A stretch of DNA of 64,000 nucleotides from Isochrysis galbana (GCA_018136815.1 CM030945.1:1624077-1688076), one strand, 5' to 3'; counted from the stretch's first letter, positions 27,613-43,373 are shown. Notes: generated by a model not told the origin, from the sequence alone. Numbers and translations: made by a program.

Positions 27613-28911
27613 TAGGCCCAGGTAGAAATATGCAGTTTTTGTTACCCAAATATGCAGAGAAAATATGCAAAAAATATGCAGCGCGTCACCCAAATATGCA
27701 AAAAATATGCAGTACATATTTTATATGTGTAGGCACGAGACACGTGCGAATTGCCAATCAATCAATAGTATGGGAGTGGAGAGACAGAGAGAGAGCATTA
27801 TTGAGGTAGGTAGAGGTAGATAGCACACGCACACACACATGCTCACATGCTCACAAAGCTAACACATGAGCACACTCATGCTTTGCTACTCACGCTCCAC
27901 GCTCCCGCTGGCGCTGATTGCGATTGAAGCGCAACATCAAAGAGGCGCACACTTGGTCCCCAAGGGAGCTGTCCCTCACAGATGGAAACATGTGTGCTAG
28001 CAATGAAAACACACGCTCACATGCCGCGGAATTAGGACTAAGACAAAGGGCAATCCTAGCTGCTAGAGCTTCCACCTCCTCCATGGACTCTTCCCCCTCT
28101 GCCCTCACAGACTCCTCGTGCACCTGCGCACGCACAAAGAATGGTTAGTGAGCGCTCACGTGGCTCCGTATACGACGCGGGGATTGCATTGGGGTGAGGC
28201 CGGCACTTACCTGCTCGCTCAACGCAGAAATGCACACCCATGTTTTCTTCCTCTTCCTCCCCCTCTCCTCATTCAGGAGGTACTCCATCTGCACCTTCTC
28301 TGGACCATGTAGCGTGCCATGGCCCAGAGTGATGATGGTGCCCTCGCCCAGCTCTGCGTGCACCACCTTCGCACCCACTTGCATCATGACGGGACGTTCT
28401 TCGCCCTCGTCGAGGTCGCTGCTCTCATTGCTATCGCTGTCGCCGCGCTCGCGCTCGTCCTCGCCACCCCTTGCACGCTCCTGCACCGATGACGCCGGAC
28501 ATGCACGCTCGCGTGCGCGTGCAAGATGGTCCACATCAATGTGGATGCCCATCCCGCAACGCAGTGCGGCGCGAGCGCGGCGCGAGCGATCTGAGGGGTG
28601 AGACGAGACATTTCAGCGCGTGGGGGGGCGGGGGGGAGGCGCTTCGGGGCAGGCAGAGAGGGGGGAGAGGGGGGAGGGAGAGGGGCCACTCACCCATGAG
28701 GCACGAGACGCCCGGCAACGGGGGGGTGATGTTAAATACCAAGGGGGGGGGCTCCCCTCTCTCCCAATACCAAGGGGGGAGGGCTCCCCTCTCTCCCGCT
28801 CCACTTCTACCCAAATATGCAAAAATATGCAAACGTGTGTCGACATATGCAGATCTGACAAATCTACCCAAATATGCAATTGCATATGCTGCATATTTCT
28901 ACCTGGGCCTA
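27613..28911 (-). mobile_element. Nested hAT transposon (1.3 kb) inside the outer hAT
   Basis: TIRs begin TAGGCCCAGGTAGAAATATG (27613) and read inverted to end at 28911. They are flanked by an exact 8-base duplication GGCAGGTG (27605-27612 and 28912-28919). Both ends carry arrays of ACCCAAATATGCA/AATATGCAG motifs, probable transposase-binding sites. The insertion falls in the coding frame of the outer transposase. It is younger than the outer element by position. Confidence 0.95.
27890..28552 (-). CDS. Partial transposase of the nested hAT with Tudor-like domain
   Basis: Two exons on the minus strand. The first, from about 28552, has an acidic Ser/Asp/Glu stretch, then VGAKVVHAELGEGTIITLGH and VQMEYLLNEERGRKRKKTWV, a small beta-rich Tudor-like module. 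GT-AG splicing (GAGCAG before GTAAGT at about 28212; GCGCAG near 28120) leads to the second exon with a hAT dimerisation domain: AARIALCLSPNSAACERVFS, LGDQVCASLMLRFNRNQ, stop at 27890. The main catalytic core is absent, so the element is probably non-autonomous. Confidence 0.65.
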
Positions 28912-30150
28912 GGCAGGTGGGAGTCATCGAAAGCGATGGCTATTGTCGCCATTGCCTGGTCGGTGTCACTGTCAACCTCGGATTCCTTGTCGGCCTCGAG
29001 CACCACATCCTCATCCGGTTCCTGCTCACCGATCAAAACCGGATCCGCCTGCAACAGCCCTGCCCCGCCTTCTGTACGCTGTTTCTTGCCGTCCTCTTTC
29101 TTTCGACCATGCTTGGCAATGTAGGCCTTCACAATGCGCTCAATGTCCACGACCCTCTTTGTACATTCGGTGGTGCCATCGACATCCTTGTTTGTCTTGC
29201 ACTCCACGGTCACCCTGCGGGAGCAACGAGAATCGGAGTCGGGGGCAATTGGTTAGTTAGAGAATGGCTATATTGAAACTGTGGCTGGCGCGGGCTGTCC
29301 ATATACATACCTAGTCGAACGGTACAACATGTGCATGTTACGCTGGATGAATAGCATGTCGCCCACGAGGCTAGAGTCGAGTGCGGATCGAAGGGAGTCC
29401 AACAATCGGCCTGCATGGGAGAATGTGCGCTCGTTCCGGGCGGACGTGCAAGCAAGGCTCAAGTACAGATTGGCGATGATAGGAAGAACAACATACGGTG
29501 AACCAACATCCTCGCGTTGCGCCTTCCACCAAGTCAGTGGATTGAAGTCCTTGCCTCCATGCAGAATCGGCTGACCCATGTAATGGAGCAACTCAGACTC
29601 GAGGTGTTTCTGCCACTCCGGTGTGTCATCTGCAACGACAACTGTGGTGGGAGGGGAGGGGGCGCGGGCGGGGCGCGGGGGGGAGCAGGGGGGGGAGCAA
29701 GGGGAAGGGGGGGGGGAGGGGGGGTAAGGGGTAAGGCCGGGGGAGGGGGGGTTGTGGGTTGTGGCGTTGTGGCGCAAACGGCGCGAGAGGGAGAAGGGGG
29801 TGGGGCGGGGTGGGGGTGGGGCGCGGGCGGGGCGGCCTTAGGGGGCGGTAGGGGGGGCGGGGCGCGGGCCTATAGGGGGGGAGATCGCGCGAGGTGTGCA
29901 GTGGGGAGAGCGGGGAGAGCGGGCCGGCGGGCGGCGGGGGGGGAGGGGGGCAGGCGGCGGAGACATAAGTAAGCGAGGTAAGCCCTTAAATAAGGTCATT
30001 GTGGATGCCCCGATGTAAGCCCTTAAGTAAGGCCTTACGTAAAGTAAGGCCTTACTTCTAAGGTGCGGATTTCCAAAGCCATAAGGCCTTATATCCCGAA
30101 AAATTTTCTTCGCCCTTAGGCCGGGCGGGCCATAATTAATACAAGCCTTG

Positions 30151-30309
30151 GTGGCATCCCGCTACCTGCCTTCCCCCTTCAGCTTCCAGCAGGGTCCTTC
30201 GCTTCACGAGTCCTGCTGTCCTGCTGTGCGGTCGCTCGGTCCCCCCCCCCGGCGGTAGCACCGAAGCTCCGGAATGGAAGGGGGGTCCGGAACGCTGGTG
30301 CTTTCGTCA
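30151..30309. other. Short unique flank between hAT and duplication copy 2
   Basis: About 160 bases of non-coding sequence starting with the right-hand GTGGCATC duplication. The similarity to copy 1 begins at 30310. Confidence 0.6.
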
Positions 30310-30640
30310 AATCTTCCCTCTCCCAACCATAGGATCTCGCGACTTGTCCCGGTCGCCCTCCCCTTTCTCTCTCTGTCTCTCGCCCGCCCCCCTTTCCTCT
30401 CTTCCCTCTCTGCCTCCCCTCCCTCTCCCGCCACCTATGAACTATTCCGTCCCCTCTCTCAGGTATATTCGCCCTCCCTCTCGCTCGGTCTCGCCGGCCG
30501 GGCGCTCTCTGTTGCTGGCGAGGAGAGGGGCGGGGGAGAAGGAGAGAGATGAGTGAGAGACGAGTCCCCCCCTTTCCCAATCTTTTCTGGTCTGCGCCGC
30601 CCCCCCCCCCGCCCCCGCGCGCGCTCGGTTGGTACCCAGA

Positions 30641-30644
30641 GAGA

Positions 30645-30683
<39 letters not shown>

Positions 30684-30696
30684 GAAGAGGGAGAGA

Positions 30697-30761
<65 letters not shown>
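30641..30761 (+). repeat. (GA)n tract in the copy-2 leader
   Basis: Counterpart of 725-903, about 60 bases shorter. The CT-rich tract at about 31050-31240 follows, ending at the CAG just before the ATG at 31251. Confidence 0.9.
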
Positions 30762-30764
<3 letters not shown>

Positions 30765-31250
30765 CAGCGGATTCCTCCTCTTGCAGAGCGGTTCTGTACT
30801 AAGAGCGGTTGAAGGAGCTGCCGTCGTCCCAACCGCGCTCCTCCAACCTTCCGAGAACCATGTAAACAACCTCTTCTCTCTCTCTCCCAAATGTGGACCC
30901 TAGAAGACCCGCCCACCCTCTCCCCTCGCGAGAGAGAGGGAGAGAGAGAGTCCGCGCTCTGCCCGCTCCCCTCCCCCCCACACAACTAAGTGGGGGCTTC
31001 TCCCCTCCCCCCCCCTCTCCCGCCCCACCCTCTCCCGCCACACGACCTCCCATTCCTCCCTCCCCTCTTCTCTTCTCCTCCCTCCCCTCTTCTCTTCTCC
31101 TCCCTCCCCTCTTCTCCTCTCCTCTCTTCTCCCCTCTTCTCCTCTCCTCTCTTTTCCCCTCTTCTCCTCTCTTCTCCTCTCCTCTCCTCTCCCCTCCTCT
31201 CCCCTCTCCCCTCCCTTCCCCTCCCCTCCCCTCCCCTCCAGGCCATCCGG

Positions 31251-34200
31251 ATGGCGTCGAGCCTCTTCTCCCCCTCCCTCCTTCTCCTCTTCTCCATGCT
31301 GTGGGGGCAGTCCACAGGAGCTGAGGGAGCTGAGGTAGTCTCGAGTCGCTCCTCGCCGCCCACCACGGCCGAGCTCGCCATCCTCGCCCAACAGATCGCC
31401 GTCATTGCAGGGATAGCCGCACTCACCGGAGCGCCGCTCACAGTGCAGGGCGTCTTTTGCTCTCAGAGATCCAGCGAGCAGATCAAGGAGGTGAGCGAGG
31501 GCCATACTTCGCATGGGTTGGGGTCGATCGCGCGCGGGTGAGGAGGTTGGGGCGGGGTGGGGTGGGGTGGGGGGCTTAAGTTTTTCCCCTTTTCTCCCTG
31601 CGTCGCCCCAGCCTGCCCGCACCGCTGTGTGTCACCGCGACGCCATTTGCTCCTTCAGGCGATCGCAAACACCTTCAGCGATATCAGCGACCAGACGCTT
31701 CCGGCTGATCTGGTCGACTGCTTCTGCAGCATCGATTCGGAGCAACTCGACGACGTCCTAGTCCCCACCGTGCTTCAGCTTTTTTCCTCACAGGGCGGCG
31801 ACTCGGTAGTCAACATTGAAGGTCTCTTTGACCTTGTGAGCTGCGCACCCGCCGAGCTTCAGCGGCACTGCCTTGGGCAGCAGTGTGCAATGATTGCTAG
31901 CGTGGCGTGGTCGTGCTTGCCGTAAGAGCTCATCGCGTCACGTCTCGCTAGAGACCGCGAGTGGGCGGCATGTGAACGTGGGTAGTCGAATCACTTGTGC
32001 CTGCCCCCCCTTTGCTGCCCGCTCCCAGTTGATACGCACCGTGGAGGTCTTTCTCGGAGAGGACGGCGTGTGCAGCGATACCTGCTTGCCCACCATTGCT
32101 CGTGCGATCGATGAGGCGCTCCTGATGGCCCTGGGTTCTGACAAGCCAGAGAACACACTGCCGGTGCTCAATGCGGGGCTCTCTTGTGCGTGCGAGAGCA
32201 CGCGGGGCGGAGAGACCCTCGGCGCCATCAAGGACCCGCTCGTCGACCTCTTGACTCTCGTTGCGCAGCCCGGTAACGGCACGGGGCTGTTAACGCTCAG
32301 TGTCGCCGCGGAGCTCGGTGAAGCACTGCTTGCGTCAGTGGCGTCCCAGCAAGGCTCGGCCGCGATTTGCTCCACGCATTGCACCTCCGCCTTTGGCGAG
32401 AGCGCCGCCCTCTTGCTCGAGGTAGCGGCCTCTTGGCTCCGGAGCGAGTACCCAGAGCTGCCAGCGGTGCCCGTGCCCGATGACACGGCCGACGCAATAT
32501 CCGCAGTGCACACCGAGTGCGCCTGCAAGAGCGGCGGGCTCAACGCAACTGCTGCGCTCATCCACGCCTCCGTCCGGCCACTGTTTGACGTTGTGCAAGC
32601 CACCCTGAACGTTTCGGCAAGCTTAGGCGATGGGGAAGCGGCGCCCTCACTGTCGCTCGCCCTCTCCGGCGTCGTTTCGCTCGTTCCCTCCCTCCTTTCC
32701 ACCGTGGGCACTCTCGGTGCTAGCTTTTGCTCAGAGGGTTGTCTTGCCGCGCGGGCCAACCTGAGCACGCTCGTCGAGAGGAGCGCAATGGCCGTCGTCA
32801 CCTCAACATTGCACGCTCTTGTGCCGAACGTCACAGAAGGCGACCATGTGCCAAACTCCAGCCTAGCTCTTCCTTCTGACGCCCTTGGCGCATGGCATGT
32901 GGCGGCACCCGCCTGCGCCTGCTCTGTGTTCGATCTGGGTCACGTCGACATGCAGCCCCTCCTCGCGCTGCTCTTGCCAGACGCGATGACGCCGTCGCCG
33001 CTCGGCGCTTTGCTCGATGTTGGCCAAAGCCTCATCAACGCCCCCACCGGCTCTAGCGCCTTCTGCTCGGCGCCGTGTTTGGAGCTGCCGTCCGCACGCA
33101 TGGAGGCCATTTCCACCATCTTGGAGGAGGCAGTGCGGTTCGCGCCACCGACAATAACGATTCCAGGGATGTTGGATCCCAATACGACCCAGCTGACGCT
33201 TGCCATCCCCCGCGCACGCATTCCTCCGGTGGTCGTCGAGGCCGCAGGCAGCTGGCTCGAGTGCGGCTGCGCGCTCCCGTTCAACGCGAGCGCTGCCATC
33301 GAGCTGATCAGCTCCGTGCAACTCCCCAGTATCATGTCCTTCCTAGGTGACCTCGGGTCCCGCGGGCTGTCCAGCTACCTGGCGAACGCTAGCATGGACG
33401 CCTTCTCCTTGGTCGCCGAGTGGCTCCCCGGCGCAAGTGCGCTTTGCTCGGCCCCGTGCATCAATGCCTTCGCCTCGGGCCTCGCGGCCCTGCCTCAGTG
33501 GTACAGTTTCACGCAGCACGGCACCTACTACATGATCGCTCCGATGCTCGGCCTGCCCGTCTACGACACAGCAGACCTGTCCGGCAGCCTGCGTGCCCTC
33601 GCGTCGTGCGCGTGCGGCACGAGCCGCGCCGTTGACGGGCTGCAGGTGCAGCTAGAGGCCATCCGAGTCATGGTGTCAGACTGGGCGAGCGGCGCTCTTG
33701 GAGGCGAGGCACTTGCGAGCAAGCTGGCCAAGCTCACCCGCTCGGTGCTTCACCCCGAGCTCCTTTGTTCTTCAACGTGCCGTGTGGCTATGGTAGGAGT
33801 TGGCCTCGAGACGGTCCGCATGCTCAACGACATCTTCCCACGCCTTGCCTCCTCCGATTGGTTCCTTGAGTACTTTAAGGGGGACGCGTCGCTGGCCGGG
33901 GCGGCGAAGAACGCCATTCTCAACATAGTGGCGGTACTACCCACCGACGCGGAGGCGTTGTCAATGGCCAACGGCGGTTGTCTGTGCAGCAACTCCACCG
34001 ATTGGGAGGGCTTCTACACGAGCACCCTGGCGGCCATCTCAGACGCGACAGGCTATGCAGACGCGGCGGCCGCCGCCAGCCTTAATGGTGCCATCGACGA
34101 GGTCATGGGTAGCTGCACCGCGTTGGCGCGCATCCCAACTTTCATCGAATGGACGACGCGCGTGCGCCGCTCCGGTGGCACCTTCGACGTCGATGCTTGG

Positions 34201-34947
34201 CGCCGGCGCGTCGCGGCCCTACCCGGAAGCGAGACTATCCCCCTCGAGAATATACGGGTCGGCTTGAGCGTCACCCCACTCGACTCAAACCGCCGCCTCT
34301 CTACTACCATGGTTATTGAGCAAGTCCCATGGCGGCGACTAGAGGAGGAAATTGAGGTCACCACCACTGCTGAGGCGGAGAGCGACTCGCAAGCTGCGGG
34401 GATGATGCGCGCATTGTCTGAGCTCTCCTCCAACCCAGAGAAAGCTTCCGAGGCGCTCGGCGCGGATGTAGTTGAGATGCGCATAGCAACGGTCGCCGCC
34501 GAAACCACCCAGTACCCGCCGCCGCCTCCAAGTCAGCTGCCGCTGGCGCCCAGCCAGCCGCCGCCGCCCCGCCCGCCGGCGCCAAGTCAGCCGTCGCCGG
34601 CGCCAAGTCAGCCGCCGGCGCCCCGCCCGCCGGCTACCTTTCTGCCGATGCTGGCGCCAAGTCAGCCGCCGCCGCCCCGCCCGCCTGCTACCCTCCTGCC
34701 GACGCTAGCGCCAAGTCAGCCGCCGTCGCCCCGCCCGCCTGCTATCCCCCTGCCGACGTCGGCTATCTCGGCGGCGGCGGTGCCACCAGACGATGGGCTC
34801 AGCCCCGGCCTGCTAGCCGTCGCGATCGCCGTGCCTGTCGCCGTCGTACTAGCGCTCTTGCTCATCGGAAGCGTTTGTATCTGCAGGCGCTGGAGTCGGA
34901 AGCTACGAGCTGAGAATGATTTGCAAGACAAAGATATGTGGACGTGA
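31251..34947 (+). CDS. Cysteine-rich repeat surface protein (copy 2)
   Basis: Exons 31251-31490, 31659-31901 and 32029-34947, about 1133 residues, with the same junctions as copy 1. The ectodomain is nearly identical, with the same signal-like N-terminus and alternating CSxxC/CxC cysteines. Differences cluster outside the central tract: for example A/T and W/R changes early in exon 3, and K/N and R/W changes before the stalk. The stalk is about 48 residues longer, with extra PPPPRPPA/APSQP units. The copy-1 stop codon is replaced by CAA-containing sequence, giving the longer cytoplasmic end LQDKDMWT. Both copies keep open frames, so both may be expressed. Confidence 0.75.
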
Positions 34948-35181
34948 ACCACATATATGTGATTTCGTGTGCTCGTCCATGGATATGGCAGTGGCGCTGA
35001 GCACGAGTACAAGTTACTCAAACAAAAAATAGTCTTGGTCTTTTTTTTAGGGGGTGCCTTCCGTGTTTCGGGGTGGTCGCTCGTGGTGTGCAGTGTTATT
35101 CGCCCCCCCCCTCGCCCCTCGCCCAACAACGCAGGTGTTTCACCTCCCCGCCCCTCCTGCGCGCGAGGCGCGAAAAGTGCT

Positions 35182-35620
35182 TGTCGTGGATAAAGGGAGC
35201 TTCTCCATGCCGCACGCTTCGTTGTCCGTCGTTGTTCGCTGCGTCGCTGCATTCTAGGAGCCTAGGCTCCCTCCCTGAGGGAAGAGTTCTTTGTAGGTCT
35301 AACAATCTCTTACTATCCAACACTCTTCTAGCTAGGGCCACTAGGAGCGCCTCGCCGCCCCACCGCCCTTCGTTCGCCGTTCGTTCCCCGTCCAGACACC
35401 CAAATGGGGTTGCCCGACCCAGTCCAGAATTTCATTCACCCGACTCCCGGCGGGGAGGAGGGCCAAAGCGCCGCGCTAGCCGCCGGTGCCGCTCGCGACG
35501 GAGTGGCTCAGAGCTCAGAGCCCTCCTGTAGCGCTCGACTCGACACCCTCCCTCGTCATGCCAGCCCACGGTTCGCCAGTGCCGGCCCGCGTGCTCCAGT
35601 ACGATGCGTCCGTGATGGGT
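35182..35620 (+). repeat. LTR/leader-like retroelement fragment (family shared with 59457-60545)
   Basis: Begins TGTCGTGGATAAAGGGAGC and CCGCACGCTT, matching 59457 onward. Near its end is ATGCCAGCCCACGGTTCGCC followed by GTGCCGGCCCGCGTGCTC, matching 60481 onward. The TG start and a following short open frame are consistent with an LTR plus the beginning of gag. Confidence 0.5.
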
Positions 35621-37220
<1,600 letters not shown>

Positions 37221-37226
37221 CTCTCG

Positions 37227-40477
<3,251 letters not shown>

Positions 40478-40681
40478 AACTACGCGCTGCTCGCGAGGTG
40501 TGAAGGCTCCTCATACACGAGGAGGCCGAGCCACAATGAAGGCGAACTTAGTGAAGTAGCGGCAATTCTGGTTTACCGCAATCACTCGTGATGACGAGAT
40601 GGGAAGCGGTGGAGCCGCAAGCATGTAGTAGTAATAATAAAAATATTAAAACATCTGAGCGTTAGTACCACTACTCCCACT
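40478..40681. other. 3' flank of the dehydratase
   Basis: Contains AATAATAAAAATATTAAAAC, then CTGAGCGTTAGTACCACTAC, which also occurs at about 15306-15335. The second block is the start of the dispersed hairpin-ended family, cut by the LTR that begins at 40682. Confidence 0.5.
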
Positions 40682-40900
40682 ATGTCGCATTCGCGAATCG
40701 ACGCTCGTTAGGCTTCTCTCTTCTCTTCATTCGGTATTTATAGTTATAATTCTCTCGTTCTCGGTCAAAAACTTCGCGTGGACGCCTAGGATCTAGGGTT
40801 GTGGAGCGCCCTCTCTCTTCCTCTCGAAGAGAAGGGAAGTTTCCCCACCTTTCTTCCTCCCAGGCGCCTCGCAAAAAGGTTTAATTCGCTATCTCTCCGC
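40682..40900 (+). repeat. LTR-like repeat 1
   Basis: TGTCGCATTCGCGAATCGAC starts about 220 bases that align with 43374 onward (shared CTCGTTAGGCTTCTCT, GTTGTGGAGCGCCCTC, CGAAGAGAAGGGAAGTTTCC and GGTTTAATTCGCTATC). Similarity fades after the GGTTTAATTCGC block. The copies are clearly diverged, so the insertion is old. Confidence 0.7.
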
Positions 40901-41529
40901 CTGTCTTTAACATTTAACTGCTTCTGGGGGCAATCAAGTTTGGTTTGCCATCTCCCCTCGGAGATCGATTTAGGTTCGCTGCTTGGGTGAGGGAACTTTC
41001 TCCTTGGTCCTTGGTTTGCCATCTCCCCTTGGAGATTGATTTAGATTCGCTGCTTTGGATTTTGGTTATCCTTCTCCTTGATGCAAGTTGCATGAAAGCC
41101 CTTTGTCCCGTTGGTTTTTGGTTTTCTCCTCCCTTGGTTGCTACTCAGGGTTGCTCGATAGAAACGTCTAGAAGGTCCACGCTCAACAGCAAGATTTCTT
41201 CGATTGCAAGGATACCTCGCTGCGATCTGTATCCAATGTGATCGCCGCGGTTGCGCGACATAACGTTCCTCTTCGACTTTCCGCCTTGGTGGGAAAATCC
41301 AAAGCGAAGACACGCTCCGACCATCGCTTTGGATTCTCTCTCTCTCTCTCTCTCGCTCTCTCTCTCCGTCTCTCGCGACGTGTTTGAGTTACCGGCGATG
41401 TGGGGTCTCGGTTATTTCACGTTTTGCTTGGTTTGGGTGATGAATGATTCTGGGTACGCTGCCTGCTGGCACGGCATATCGACGCGTTCGCCCTCGACCC
41501 GAAGAACCCTAACTAAACATACGCACGTC
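40901..41529 (+). other. Interior of the degenerate retroelement, 5' part
   Basis: No gag or protease is recognisable. A repeated GGTTTGCCATCTCCCCT-GGAGAT block occurs twice (about 40943 and 41010), followed by a CT tract at 41335-41375. Confidence 0.5.
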
Positions 41530-42274
41530 ATGGAGGTCGAGCTGCCTCTCCTCCCCGGTGCTACAGCCCACCGGCACGCTCCGTCCAAGATGGGTGACGA
41601 GGGCCGTGCCATCGTCGACAAGCACGTCGCTGAGATGGAAGCGGCGGGCATCATCCGCAAGTCCAATTCGCCGTGGGCTTCGCGGGTTGTTCTCGTCGGT
41701 AAAAAAGATGGATCCGTTCGCTTCTGCGTCGACTATCGGGACACGAACTCGAAGCTTCGTATCTCGGACAGCCCTCTACCGCTCACCGTCGAAGCGATCG
41801 ATCGGCTATCTCGAGGCCAAGGTTCTCGAGATTCTCTCTTTCTCTGCTTGCTCGATCTCGCCTCCGGCTTCTGGTGCCTGCCCATCAAGGAGGAGGACAA
41901 GCCCATCACGCACGGCGTTCTGCACCCACCGCCAGAAGTACGAGTTCAATTACCTCCCGTTCGGCGTCCAAACCGGGCCTTCCTACATGTGTCGTCTCAT
42001 GGACGCGGTGCTCCAAGGCCTCGCATGGGAAATTTGCATGCCGTACCTGGACGACATCGGAATTTGGTCGACAGGTACAGGCAGCACGCTCGAAGAACGC
42101 ATCGACGCCTCATTCGAGCAAATGCTTCACCGTCTCGATCTCGTCCTCGAGCGTCTCCGGTGGGCCGGTTTCTCGTGTAAGGCCTCCAAGTGCATCTTGT
42201 TCGCTATCAAGGGCGAGTATCTCGGGCACGTCGTTTCTCGTCGTCGTGGTCTCGAGATGGATAGCGAGAAATGA
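41530..42274 (+). pseudogene. Ty3/gypsy-type reverse transcriptase remnant (frameshifted)
   Basis: The first frame has VDKHVAEMEAAGIIRKSNSP, WASRVVLVGKKDGSVRFCVD-YRD and LLDLASGFWCLPIKEEDKP, typical fingers and first catalytic Asp region of gypsy-like pol. At about 41905 the reading moves to another frame, with YEFNYLPFGVQTGPSYMCRL, the catalytic YLDDI, and GFSCKASKCILF with EYLGHVVS. It ends at a stop near 42274 before RNase H and integrase. One frameshift and truncation make it non-functional. The LTR-like repeats at 40682 and 43374 may be its ends. Confidence 0.85.
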
Positions 42275-43373
42275 CGAAAAACGAAAAACAAAATAAAAAT
42301 AAAACTATTTCTACGAGTAAAACATTTTTATGTAAGACTCCCCCAGTTGTTACTAGGGTTTATGCGAGAGGACCGAAGGCCTGTGCGGCGCCGCCATGGC
42401 GTCGTGCAGTCGTGCAACCCCCCCCCCACCCCGCGCGCTTGCGCGGGTGTGGTTTGGATGGGCTGGATGGGCTTTGAGAGGGCTTTCTGACGAGCCGCCT
42501 CGGGCGGCATGGGGCGTCCCAGGTGGGGCGCGGTGGCGAGGGTCGCCTGGCGGGGCTCGGGAGCGGTCGCGGCACGCTCCATAGGTCAAACTATAACAAT
42601 AGTTTCTGAGATTCCTTAGGTCTTAGGTGCACTAAGTCGATCTAGAGTGAGCTGACATCCCCAAGATGAAGGCGAGGTCTAGAAGTCGATGTGCAAATGA
42701 CTCGGGAACCCTAAGAACTCGATGTGCATCAACTGCAAATGATTATGTAGTATGTAGAGAAGAGTCCAGAAGGTGGTGCACATGATGAAAGAGGCTGATC
42801 GGCTGATGACTTGATGAAAAGGAATCTGGCAGACAAAGTTATCGGTTATCGGTAAAGAGTAAAGACGATTCTATCGGTAAGAACCAATGGATTGTGTTGG
42901 CAGATGATGGCACTCCGTGATAATACTATGAGGAGTCGAGCGAGGACGCGACTTTGCGTGAGCTCATTCCCCCGTCTTCATGTCTTCATCATCCATCAAC
43001 CATCAACTTTGTCACACGGTGCTCTCGATTCTCGATTCTTTTGTCGTTCCGCGTTCTCATCGGTCCTCGATTGTTCGTAACTTCTCGGTGCGTCACTCAT
43101 CACGTCTCCCGTCTTGGTTCGGCGTTGGACGCGCGGCTCTGCCTCCATTCGGATTTATTGTTTCATTCGCTCTTCGGATTTATTATTGTTTCATTCGCTC
43201 TTCGGATTTATTATTGTTTCATTCGCTCTTCGGATTTATTCGCTCTTCGCTCTTCGCTCATTCGGTCTCGTTCAGGATTGCTCTTCTGCCTTTCTCGTGG
43301 CTTGTTCGGAGGTTTCCGCTCTCCGTTAGGTTCTCTTCTTTCCTCGCGGGACGCTCGATCCTAGCAGGGGGGT
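42275..43373. other. Degenerate retroelement or spacer, no gene
   Basis: Apart from the tandem repeat listed separately, nothing is recognisable. Integrase and RNase H motifs were looked for and not found. Confidence 0.45.
43143..43245 (+). repeat. 27-base tandem repeat
   Basis: Units of TTCGGATTTATTATTGTTTC plus ATTCGCTC, three full copies and a partial one, then short TTCGCTC repeats. Confidence 0.85.

Larger units (their letters stand above)
27469..29777 (-). pseudogene. Transposase of the outer hAT element, interrupted by the nested element
   Basis: The first visible exon (about 29777-29310) ends in a hAT dimerisation domain (DFNPLTWWKAQREDVGS, TSARNERTFSHAGRLLD, LVGDMLFIQRNMHMLY). A GT-AG intron (ACTAG before GTATGT; CCCGCAG near 29215) leads to a second exon encoding VECKTNKDVDGTTECTKRVV and an acidic stretch. 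That exon is cut at 28912 by the nested insertion and resumes at 27612 with LPGSAKDVMHEAADLNYDD to a stop at 27469. The DNA-binding and catalytic N-terminal regions were not found. The G-rich segment 29640-29960 may have replaced them. Confidence 0.75.
26900..30150 (-). mobile_element. Complete hAT transposon (outer, 3.25 kb) with 8-base target-site duplication
   Basis: A perfect 14-base terminal inverted repeat CAAGGCTTGTATTA (26900-26913, inverted at 30137-30150) is flanked by an exact GTGGCATC duplication (26892-26899 and 30151-30158). Arrays of AAGGCCTTA(C) motifs lie just inside both ends (about 26931-27112 and 29962-30090), as expected for transposase-binding sites. The minus strand encodes a hAT transposase. 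A second hAT element is inserted at 27613-28911. TIR length and 8-base duplication fit hAT exactly. Confidence 0.95.
30310..35010 (+). repeat. Segmental duplication, copy 2 (partner 401-5014)
   Basis: 4.7 kb, same orientation as copy 1. It is larger mainly because the proline-rich stalk region has extra repeat units; the leader GA tract is shorter. The first conserved block is AATCTTCCCTCTCCC at 30310 and the last is GAGCACGAGTAC ending at 35010. Confidence 0.93.

Noticed and set aside
29517-29972. Gly-rich 151-aa plus-strand frame
   Set aside because: It is the antisense of the outer hAT transposase plus a G-rich tract.
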